Assembly (NCBI GenBank): GCA_012514855.1 | Contig: JAAYZL010000464.1 | Span: forward strand, 1 to 5,182 | DNA from: Clostridiales bacterium | Lineage (GTDB): Bacteria > Bacillota_A > Clostridia > Christensenellales > Aristaeellaceae | Length of the DNA: 5,182 bases | Direction of reading: 5' to 3' | Part shown: positions 1 to 5,182 of the stretch, piece after piece | How the letters are laid out: each line of letters begins with the position of its first letter | Numbering within the stretch: the stretch's first letter is position 1 | The notes under the pieces: generated by a model | What the model was told of the DNA's origin: nothing | Databases searched by the model: none | The model's input: the letters and a program-made list of their open reading frames with translations, nothing else | Position numbers and translations under genes: made by a program

Positions 1-1381
1 GGGCATGTCGTCCAGCGCGAAATCGTCCTCCGAGAGCCAGCCCAAATCTGTCGTCGACACCAGGGCCGTGCCCAGAGCGAATGCGTTCTCTGGCTTAAGC
101 CAAACGGTCTGGTCGATGGTCGGGGCATCCCCGAAGTACAGAGTCGTTTCGACAAAGGTATCTCCGGTGTCCAGCGTAGCGGGGCTCAGGACGTGTACGC
201 CGCCGCCACGGCTGCACGTCGGCAAGCAGCGTGATCGTCGCCGTGCCGCGGTCGTCCGCCTCGATCAGCGCCTCGGCAAGCGTCGTGAAGGATTCGTCCG
301 GTGGGTCGTCCCCGCTGACCCGGGCCACGTAGGTCACCTGCGCAAGCTGTCCGTTCGCGTCGATCGTCCAGCCGCGATCGTCGAAGGGCATGATCGGGAA
401 GTTCTCGCGCAGGGCCGTGGTGTATTCTCCTTCGCCCAATCCCGACAGGACCGGCCGCCCCTCAAAATAAGGGTTCAGCCTGAGCCGCGCGTAGCCCATT
501 AAAAAGCCCGCGCCGATCGAAATGGTCATGGACTCGCCCAGAATACCTCGCCGTCGATGAGCGAGATGCCGTTCATCGTGAACGTGCCGCCCACATGATA
601 CGCGACGCCGCCGAAGTCCGCCGTGTTGCCGAAGATCATCCCGCCGGACATCGTGAATTCGCCGTCGTTGTACACGTCGCCGACGCCAGCATCGTTTCCG
701 GAGACCATCCCGCCGGTCATCGTAAGCGTGCCGTAGTTGGTCACACCACCGCCTTCGGACACCGCCGCATTGCCGGTGATCGCGCCGCCGGACATCGTGA
801 AAGTCCCCTCGTTGTACACGCCGCTCTCCGTGCCGCCCTTGATCGTCACCCCGGAGCGCATGGTAAGCGCCGGCCGGAATCGACCGTCGCGACGCTTCCT
901 CCGGTGTCGCCGCCGTTCAGCGTGGGCGACCCGCCACCGCCGAGCGCCAGCGCTCCCTCGACCTCCAACAAAGGCTCCGCGAAGTAGTCGCCGCGCACGA
1001 TCGCGTGCAGCCCGTCGGAGATCAGCGTGAGCGCCTTGTCGATGACGACGCCCGCGTCGAGCTTTAAGTCCTCCGGCACCTCGAGCGTCTGGCCGCTCTC
1101 CGCCTCGTCGACCGCTTCCCGAAGCGTCAGGTACTGTTCGCCCGTGTCCACGTTCATGACTGCGGGCTCGCCCAGCGAGCCGAGCAAAAGCGACCCGGAC
1201 GCGATGAAATTCCCGGGCTCCGCGATCGCTACAGGGAACGGAAGCGCGCCGAGTTTCGAGAGCAGCGGCGCCTCTTCAATGGATTCCGGCTCGGGCGGGG
1301 GGCCGGTTCGTTCTGTGTTTCCGGCACTGCCGGTGGTTCCGGTTCCGGCGGCTGTTCCGGAACCGGGTCGAGCGCGAGCAT
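1..1381 (-). pseudogene. Frameshifted surface beta-helix (adhesin-like) protein, C-terminus off the window
   Basis: Following the best frame through four breaks gives about 460 residues. The order is: a Pro/Glu-rich linker starting MLALDPVPEQPPEPEPP (1381 to about 1303); a segment with YLTLREAVDEAESGQ and a following DLKLD strand, typical of the entry to pectate-lyase-like beta-helices (about 1140-900); short rungs with TMSGG..I.GN (866-560); a cap-like stretch MTISIGAGFLMGYARL; then a second entry segment SFTTLAEALIEADDRG (about 290-215) leading into GGGVHVLSPATL and on past base 1. The breaks lie near 1297-1302 (C run), 868-878, 538-543 and 205-211. The first three are each repaired by adding one base; the last needs one base fewer or two more. 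No signal peptide can be read in any frame upstream of 1381, so the 5' end also looks lost. Such proteins are usually secreted or wall-attached and of unknown ligand. Family and decay are supported by sequence; the role is inference. Confidence 0.72.
574..866 (-). repeat. Tandem beta-helix rung repeats (TMSGG type)
   Basis: Five copies of a strand beginning (L/F)TM occur on the minus strand. Their plus-strand anchors (catcgtga or close variants) start at 859, 793, 718, 649 and 574. The spacings are 66, 75, 69 and 75 bases, or 22 to 25 residues, which is one turn of a right-handed beta-helix. Between anchors, the motifs GVYNEGTFTMSGG, GTLTMTGG and GEFTMSGG recur, each followed by I.GN or V.GN. 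The last copy (TFTMNGISLIDG) has diverged, as expected at the end of a solenoid. Period and motif are read directly from the sequence; the fold is inferred from the repeat pattern. Confidence 0.75.
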
Positions 1382-1401
1382 AGACGAATACCTCGCGACA
1401 C

Positions 1402-1428
1402 TTGACACACGCCGCCGAGGAGTATAAT
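1402..1428 (+). promoter_or_regulatory. Candidate sigma-A promoter for the guaD-mocA-xdh unit
   Basis: A perfect -35 hexamer TTGACA (1402-1407) and a perfect -10 hexamer TATAAT (1423-1428) are separated by 15 bp. The overlapping hexamer TAATAT (1425-1430) gives the preferred 17-bp spacing. Transcription would start near 1435 and run towards guaD, leaving a leader of about 425 bases. No closer promoter of similar quality was found before 1861. The short spacer and the long leader are the reasons for caution. Confidence 0.5.
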
Positions 1429-1450
1429 ATATTGTCTATAGAAGCGTTCC

Positions 1451-1517
1451 TGGTCGGATGACTCGCCCCTTGCGCGATCCGGACCATTGCATAAGTCGAG
1501 CAGCCATCCTGCCCGAC
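1451..1517 (+). promoter_or_regulatory. Two adjacent leader hairpins
   Basis: The first hairpin pairs TGGTCGGAT (1451-1459) with ATCCGGACCA (1477-1486): nine pairs with one bulged G and a small inner CGC/GCG stem. The second pairs GTCGAGCAG (1495-1503) with CTGCCCGAC (1509-1517): eight pairs, one mismatch, five-base loop. Both lie just downstream of the predicted start near 1435. The 3' arm of the first overlaps CCATTG (1484-1489), which can also pair with CAATGG (1536-1541) around the second hairpin, so two mutually exclusive folds are possible. Neither hairpin has a U-tract, so they are not intrinsic terminators as they stand. I do not recognise a known riboswitch class. Confidence 0.25.
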
Positions 1518-1595
1518 CTAAACGCCTAACGGGATCAATGGCCACCAGGGATGAACAAATGGAAGTCCCCGGCAAATGAGAGCATAGGATCACAT

Positions 1596-1826
1596 TTAAG
1601 TTTCGCCGTTGCACCAGAAATACCGCCGGTTATCATACCCATCATTGAAAATGCCAGCGTCTGCGCTCAACACGCTGTCAAACTTCGGGTTGGAGACCTT
1701 CAGGCATTTCCGTGCACGGTCCCTTGCTGACAGTACATCGTCCCAGTTTCTGCCACCGTTTAAGGACATGCGTTTTAGGGTGGTTTCCGGAGAAAAGCAG
1801 TTGTGCACGATCGTGTAAAGGGGCAT
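1596..1826 (-). CDS. Doubtful 76-residue hypothetical protein or gene fragment
   Basis: This open frame has a protein-like composition, with NWDDVLSARDRARKCLK, then NPKFDSVLSADAGIFNDGYD and a C-terminus rich in Tyr, Trp and Asn (YFWCNGET). I do not recognise the family. No ribosome binding site precedes the ATG at 1826 or the internal ATG at 1770, and an in-frame stop lies 30 bases upstream of the first ATG. It is antisense to the presumed guaD leader. The plus strand over the same bases is also open (about 1609-1818), so neither frame is secure. It could be a fragment of a lost gene. Confidence 0.2.
   Translation of the reverse strand: MPLYTIVHNCFSPETTLKRMSLNGGRNWDDVLSARDRARKCLKVSNPKFDSVLSADAGIFNDGYDNRRYFWCNGET
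1806..1815. promoter_or_regulatory. 10-bp palindrome upstream of guaD
   Basis: CACGATCGTG is a perfect palindrome centred about 50 bases before the guaD start. Length and position would suit a dimeric regulator or a small RNA stem, but a single 10-bp palindrome in this composition may be chance. No second copy was found in the window. Confidence 0.2.
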
Positions 1827-1860
1827 GCAGTCTAATCCGGCATCGGAAAGATGTGATCAT

Positions 1861-2319
1861 ATGAACGAATATATGCGGGTTGCTTTTGACGAGGCGAGAA
1901 CGGGGATGCGCCTGGGGAAGGGAGGCCCGTTTGGGGCCGTGATCGTCAAGGATGGGGAAATCCTCGGTGCGGCGAGCAACGAGGTGCTCTCGACCAACGA
2001 TCCCACGGCGCACGCGGAAATACTCGCCATCCGCCGGGCATGCGGGAAGCTGCAAAGCCACGACCTGTCGGGCTGCGCGCTGTTCGCAACCGGAGAACCC
2101 TGCCCCATGTGCCTGTCGGCGATCATCTGGGCAAACATCCGAAAGATTTACTATGCGTCCGCGGCGTGCGAGGCCGAGAAAATCGGCTTTCGGGACGGCA
2201 TGATCTACCGCTACCTGCGCGATGGAGAAGGGCCGGTATTGGAAGCGCGGCAGATCGACCGCGCGGAAGGCCTCGCGCTGTACGAGGAATACAGGCAATC
2301 GGATCACATGATCTACTGA
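1861..2319 (+). CDS. guaD: Guanine deaminase, cytidine-deaminase fold
   Basis: Hydrolyses guanine to xanthine and ammonia in the cytosol, feeding the xanthine dehydrogenase encoded downstream. The 152-residue protein has the zinc-site signatures of the cytidine/deoxycytidylate deaminase superfamily: HAE at 51-53 (ligand His51, proton-shuttling Glu53) and PCPMC at 80-84 (ligands Cys81 and Cys84). GGPFGAVIVKDGE (21-33) and NDPTAHAE (46-53) match the short bacterial GuaD type, as do the length and the C-terminal Tyr. In Bacillus GuaD the C-terminal tail closes the active site of the partner subunit. ATG 1861 is chosen because MNEYM is the usual family start and GGAAAG (1845-1850) lies 10 bases upstream. 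An in-frame ATG at 1825 would add 12 residues but has purines only one base away. A TadA-like tRNA deaminase or a broader nucleoside deaminase is less likely given the xdh neighbour. Confidence 0.9.
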   Translation: MNEYMRVAFDEARTGMRLGKGGPFGAVIVKDGEILGAASNEVLSTNDPTAHAEILAIRRACGKLQSHDLSGCALFATGEPCPMCLSAIIWANIRKIYYASAACEAEKIGFRDGMIYRYLRDGEGPVLEARQIDRAEGLALYEEYRQSDHMIY

Positions 2320-2345
2320 CGGATCATTCGAATACATCGGCGGAA

Positions 2346-2981
2346 ATGCGGGTGAGCGCGATAGAGACCGAAGGCGTCATTTTGGCCGCGGGGCGCTCCA
2401 GCCGAACCGCGCCGGACTGCAAGTTGGTGTTCCGGTTGGCGGGACGAACCATGCTCGAGCGCAGCGTCGAAAGCATGCGGCCCTTTTGCGCACGGATTTA
2501 CGTCGTGACGGGTGCTCACGCCGAAACCGTGGCGGACATCCTTCGCGGCCGGGAAGGCGTTCTGCTCGTGCACAACCCCGATTTCGCGGCGGGGATGTAT
2601 GGCTCCGTCAAGGCGGGGTTGCGGCGCACACACGCCGACAAGGTGTTTGTGCTGCCCGGCGACTGTCCCCTTGTCGAGCCGGGGGTATATGCCGCGCTGC
2701 TGGCGGCGGACGGAGAAATCGTCCTGCCCGAATGGAAGGGGCGCGCGGGGCATCCCGTGCTGCTGAACCGCTCCGTTATTCCGGCGCTTTTGCGGGACGA
2801 AGCCTGCGAAAGTCTGCGGCAATTCATCGCGGCATACGGTTCTACGCGGGTGGCGGTGGACTGCCCCGGCATCCTGACCGACATAGACACCGTGGAGGCA
2901 TACAAAATTGCCCTTGAACGGCTGACAGGCGGTGAGTGCGATGAAACCCGCGGAGGGAGCGGTCGGTCGATTCGACTTTGA
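2346..2981 (+). CDS. mocA: Molybdenum cofactor cytidylyltransferase-like protein (MocA/YgfJ family)
   Basis: Expected to transfer CMP from CTP to Mo-molybdopterin, giving the cytosine dinucleotide form used by xanthine-dehydrogenase-family enzymes. The 211-residue protein has a Rossmann-like nucleotidyltransferase fold: LAAGRSSR (13-20) with Lys26 for the triphosphate, VVTG (53-56), HNPDFAAGMYGSVKAG (76-91), PGDCPLV (104-110) with Asp106 as likely metal ligand, GHPVLL (135-140), and DIDTVEAY (179-186). The loop after LAAGRSSR reads TAPDCK instead of the common MG..K, one residue longer. The gene lies 26 bases after guaD and its last 41 bases overlap the next gene, so roughly the last 18 residues fall outside the conserved fold. 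The ribosome site for ATG 2346 is weak; GTG 2352 is better spaced from GGA and is a credible alternative. Without testing, CTP versus GTP use cannot be settled. Confidence 0.82.
   Translation: MRVSAIETEGVILAAGRSSRTAPDCKLVFRLAGRTMLERSVESMRPFCARIYVVTGAHAETVADILRGREGVLLVHNPDFAAGMYGSVKAGLRRTHADKVFVLPGDCPLVEPGVYAALLAADGEIVLPEWKGRAGHPVLLNRSVIPALLRDEACESLRQFIAAYGSTRVAVDCPGILTDIDTVEAYKIALERLTGGECDETRGGSGRSIRL
2927..2934 (+). promoter_or_regulatory. Strong ribosome binding site deciding the xdh start
   Basis: AGGCGGTG matches the anti-Shine-Dalgarno complement AGGAGGTG at seven of eight bases and ends six bases before ATG 2941. The alternative GTG at 2932 lies inside this site, so ATG 2941 is preferred. 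The site is within the mocA coding sequence, which is consistent with coupled translation. Confidence 0.7.
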
Positions 2982-5073
2982 CGAAAAGATCGCGGGCACG
3001 GCGGAGTATTGCGCGGATATTCGCCGCGAGGGGATGCTGTTCGCCAAAACCCTCCGTTCGGAAAAGCCGCGGGCATGGATTCGGGCGGTGCGCGTGCCGC
3101 CGCTCCCCGAGGATCATTGGACGGTCGATTGGCGCGATATCCCGGGGAAAAACGCGGTGCCCATCGTGGCGGACGATCAGCCTTTTCTGGCAAAAGACTG
3201 TGTCAACTACATCGGGGAGCCGATCCTGCTCGTCGTCGGCCCCGACCGGGCGGCGCTTAACGAAATACTGCGGCAAATCGAGGTGGAATACGAGGAGCGC
3301 CCGCCGATACTGACGCTGGAGGAGGCGATGGCGCGCGCATCGGACTTTATCTGCGGTGACAAACCGTGGTTCGCCGCGTACGAATATGAAAAGGGCGACG
3401 CGGATGCCGCGATACGGCGCGCGGTGGACTCCATAGAGGAAGAATTTCACACGGGCTATCAGGAGCAGGCCTATTTGGAGCCGCAGGGCATGTTCGCGGA
3501 ATGCGGGGGCGGCGGCGTCACGGTTCGCGGGTCCATGCAGTGCCCCTATTATGTCAAGAGGGCGCTGTCCCAGGCGCTGGGGTGGGAGGGTGCCCGCATC
3601 CGTGTGATCCAGCTTCCGACCGGCGGCGGCTTCGGCGGCAAGGAGGAATACCCCTCCATTCCCGCAGTGCACGCGGCGTTGGCGGCCGTCAAGACCGGGC
3701 GGCCGGTGCAGTTCGTGTTCGACCGGGGAGAGGATATCCTTTGTACGACGAAGCGCCATCCCTCGGTCATTCGCATGAAGAGCTATCTCGACGAGGGGAA
3801 CCGCATCATCGCGCGCGAGGTCGACGTGGCCGCGGACGGGGGCGCCTATTCCGGGCTGTCGAGCGTGGTGCTGCAGCGCATGATCTACTCCTGCGGCGGT
3901 GTGTACGCGGTGGAAAACCTCCGCGTTCGGGGGCGCGCCTACGCGACGAACAAGGTCGTGAGCGGCGCGTTCCGGGGCTTCGGCGGGCCGCAGGCGTTCT
4001 TTGCCATCGAAATGCACATGGAGCACATCGCGCGGCGGCAGGGCGTCGATTCCCTGGCGCTCCGACGCGCGCATTTTTTCCGGCAGGGGGACGAAACCTC
4101 CACGGGCGGCAGGTTTCGAAGCCCGGTGCGCTTGAACGAAATCGTCGACGCGGCGTGCCTCCTGTCCGGCTACGAGGAAAAGCGCCGCGCGCCGAGGGAA
4201 AACGGCGGCAAACTGCGCGGAATCGGGTGCTCGGTGTTTTTTCATGGCTGCGGGTTCACCGGCGCGGGCGAGCGGGACCTGATCCAAGCCCACGTGCGGC
4301 TAAAAAAGTATGCGGACGGCACGGTGCGCATATACGCCTCCAGCACCGAGATCGGGCAGGGGGCGATGACCACCCTCGCCAAGATCGTCGCGCGGACGCT
4401 GGACATCCCCCTTTCCAAGGTGAAAAACGATTACCCGGACACGGAAACTTGCCCGGATTCGGGGCCGACGGTCGCCTCCCGTACGATCTTGGTCGTGGGC
4501 AAGCTGCTGGAGGGCGCGGCAGTGCAGTTGAAGGAGCGCTGGGCGGAGACGGAATGCGAAGTGGACGCAGGGTTCCGATACCCCGAGGGCTTTTCGTGGG
4601 ACAAGGATCGCCACGAGGGAGACGCCTACCTGGAATACTCATGGGGCGCGAACGTGGTCGAGGTGGAGCTTGATCCCGTGACCTGCGCGTATGAGATCGC
4701 GGGCGTCTGGGCGGTGTACGACATAGGGACCCCCATCGACGAGCGGATCGTCGCCGGGCAGATTGAGGGCGGAATGGCGCAGGGGCTGGGCTACGGCGCC
4801 ATGGAGGTGTTCGATGTCCGGGACGGAAGGCCGCGCCAGTGCAGCCTGACCGACTATATTCTGCCGACATGTCTCGATCTGCCGCCTGTTGTATACCGCC
4901 TGATCGAGACCAAATCCGCAGTCGGCCCGTATGGTGCGCGCGGCCTGGGGGAGCTGACCATCGTGGGCGCGGCGCCGGCATTGGCGGCGGCGGTGGAAAA
5001 TGCGATCGGAAGGCCCGTGACGAAGCTGCCCGTTGCGCCGGAGTCGATTCTGGAGATGATGTCGCATGCCTGA
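2941..5073 (+). CDS. Xanthine dehydrogenase-type molybdenum-binding subunit
   Basis: Catalytic subunit of a molybdenum hydroxylase, probably oxidising xanthine or hypoxanthine to urate. The 710 residues cover the hammerhead domain (about 15-130) and the two cofactor-binding domains (about 145-380 and 400-690). Aligned by eye with bovine xanthine dehydrogenase, the key residues are present: Gln174 in YQEQAYLE (Gln767), Glu235 in GGGFGGKE (Glu802), Arg313 in LQRMIY (Arg880), Arg345 and Phe347 in AFRGFGGPQ (Arg912, Phe914), Gln473 in STEIGQG (Gln1040), and Glu671 in GARGLGE (catalytic Glu1261). The Glu/Arg pair favours a purine over an aldehyde substrate. The bovine Phe1009 region is replaced by GFTGAGERDL. 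There is no N-terminal 2Fe-2S domain and no FAD domain, so partner subunits must be encoded elsewhere. Selenium dependence, as in clostridial purine hydroxylases, is possible but leaves no mark in the protein. Purine hydroxylase or an XdhD-like enzyme is the main alternative. Confidence 0.88.
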   Translation: MKPAEGAVGRFDFDEKIAGTAEYCADIRREGMLFAKTLRSEKPRAWIRAVRVPPLPEDHWTVDWRDIPGKNAVPIVADDQPFLAKDCVNYIGEPILLVVGPDRAALNEILRQIEVEYEERPPILTLEEAMARASDFICGDKPWFAAYEYEKGDADAAIRRAVDSIEEEFHTGYQEQAYLEPQGMFAECGGGGVTVRGSMQCPYYVKRALSQALGWEGARIRVIQLPTGGGFGGKEEYPSIPAVHAALAAVKTGRPVQFVFDRGEDILCTTKRHPSVIRMKSYLDEGNRIIAREVDVAADGGAYSGLSSVVLQRMIYSCGGVYAVENLRVRGRAYATNKVVSGAFRGFGGPQAFFAIEMHMEHIARRQGVDSLALRRAHFFRQGDETSTGGRFRSPVRLNEIVDAACLLSGYEEKRRAPRENGGKLRGIGCSVFFHGCGFTGAGERDLIQAHVRLKKYADGTVRIYASSTEIGQGAMTTLAKIVARTLDIPLSKVKNDYPDTETCPDSGPTVASRTILVVGKLLEGAAVQLKERWAETECEVDAGFRYPEGFSWDKDRHEGDAYLEYSWGANVVEVELDPVTCAYEIAGVWAVYDIGTPIDERIVAGQIEGGMAQGLGYGAMEVFDVRDGRPRQCSLTDYILPTCLDLPPVVYRLIETKSAVGPYGARGLGELTIVGAAPALAAAVENAIGRPVTKLPVAPESILEMMSHA

Positions 5074-5115
5074 TACTGAGCCAAAATATTAATTCTTCCA
5101 TATACCGCCACTCTG

Positions 5116-5124
5116 TGATATAAT
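5116..5124 (+). promoter_or_regulatory. Extended -10 promoter for the next gene
   Basis: TGATATAAT combines the extended -10 TG with a perfect TATAAT (5119-5124), 43 bases after the xdh stop. The -35 position at 17 bp (TTCCAT, 5096-5101) is poor, as tolerated in extended -10 promoters. Transcription would start near 5131. No terminator hairpin separates it from xdh, so read-through is also possible. Confidence 0.55.
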
Positions 5125-5182
5125 GGAAAACAGAGAGGCGGGGGAGGAAACGAACGTAAAGAAGGTTAGCTTCCTGGAGGAA
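5123..5182 (+). CDS. Possible start of the next gene, truncated at the window edge
   Basis: A frame open from ATG 5123 to the end reads MENREAGEETNVKKVSFLEE. That ATG overlaps the predicted -10 box and has no ribosome binding site. A strong site GGGGGAGG (5140-5147) lies eight bases before GTA AAG AAG GTT, which would read naturally as the start of a protein were the GTA a GTG. A second site, TGGAGGAA (5175-5182), ends the window, so the real start may lie just outside it. No function can be assigned. Confidence 0.25.
   Translation, partial: MENREAGEETNVKKVSFLEE
5140..5147 (+). promoter_or_regulatory. Strong purine-rich ribosome binding site
   Basis: GGGGGAGG lies about 10 bases downstream of the predicted transcription start near 5131. 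It has no ATG, GTG or TTG at normal distance; the codon at the expected place (5156) is GTA. A second such site at 5175-5182 would serve a start codon beyond the window. Confidence 0.35.

Larger units (their letters stand above)
1382..1860. other. Divergent intergenic region without a confident gene
   Basis: About 480 bases separate the minus-strand surface-protein remnant from the plus-strand purine genes. The left end carries an AT-rich island (1423-1440) in otherwise GC-rich DNA. Two imperfect hairpins follow at 1451-1517. From 1596 to 1826 both strands have short reading frames without ribosome binding sites. A 10-bp palindrome sits at 1806-1815. I found no tRNA, no recognisable purine, xanthine or Moco riboswitch core, and no insertion-sequence ends. 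Confidence 0.6.

Noticed and set aside
571..866. Regular spacing that could suggest a CRISPR array
   Set aside because: The units are degenerate, in frame, and encode beta-helix rungs, with no identical repeats or unique spacers.
1276..1614. Minus-strand 112-codon frame overlapping the surface-protein start
   Set aside because: It reads the Pro/Glu-rich linker in a frame giving Arg/Asn-rich sequence, contains no signal peptide, and runs through the AT-rich promoter-like island.
1589..2309. GATCACAT or its complement at 1589-1596, 1851-1858 and 2302-2309
   Set aside because: Three 8-base matches with irregular spacing, one inside the guaD coding sequence. Too short to separate from chance.
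2040..2345. N-terminal extension of the mocA frame into guaD
   Set aside because: The frame is open upstream, but the residues before 2346 are an out-of-frame reading of guaD. The conserved fold begins just after ATG 2346 or GTG 2352.
2842..4293. A 483-codon open frame on the minus strand across the xdh gene
   Set aside because: It is a shadow of high-GC coding DNA: composition is rich in Arg, His and Ala, there are no family motifs, and the plus frame carries all the molybdenum-hydroxylase signatures.
3501..4673. A 390-codon plus-strand frame inside xdh
   Set aside because: Arg/Gly-rich out-of-frame reading of the same gene, without recognisable motifs.
5074..5115. Possible terminator after xdh
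   Set aside because: The gap is AT-rich but has no GC-rich stem followed by a T run.

Overview
The window is GC-rich (about 60% by eye) and holds two unlike regions facing away from each other. The strong AGGAGG-type ribosome binding sites, a Bacillus-type guanine deaminase, a YgfJ/MocA-family cytidylyltransferase beside a molybdenum hydroxylase, and a surface protein with 'TMSGG.I.GN' repeats together suggest a high-GC Gram-positive anaerobe of the Clostridia type. That assignment is inference; no marker gene is present.

Positions 1-1381, minus strand: remnant of a large secreted or surface protein. It has a Pro/Glu-rich linker, a beta-helix entry segment, at least five short right-handed beta-helix rungs, and a second entry segment that runs off the left edge. 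The reading frame breaks at four places and no signal peptide is visible, so it is called a pseudogene. Sequencing indels remain possible, although the 3.2 kb to the right contains no frame break.

Positions 1382-1860: about 480 bases without a confident gene. The region holds an AT-rich promoter-like island (perfect TTGACA and TATAAT hexamers, 15 bp apart, plus strand), two hairpins just downstream, a doubtful 76-codon minus-strand reading frame, and a 10-bp palindrome close to guaD.

Positions 1861-5073, plus strand: a compact three-gene purine-oxidation unit. guaD (guanine to xanthine) is followed 26 bases later by a mocA-like gene (cytidylyl transfer to molybdopterin), which overlaps by 41 bases a xanthine-dehydrogenase-type molybdenum subunit. 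The set fits guanine to xanthine to urate, with the cofactor-maturation enzyme made alongside its client. The Fe-S and FAD subunits expected for a working dehydrogenase are not in the window.

Positions 5074-5182: a short gap with an extended -10 promoter and one or two strong ribosome binding sites, leading to a gene whose body lies beyond the right edge.

I see no clearly undescribed system. The best leads are the long leader in front of guaD and the regionally confined frame decay of the surface-protein gene.
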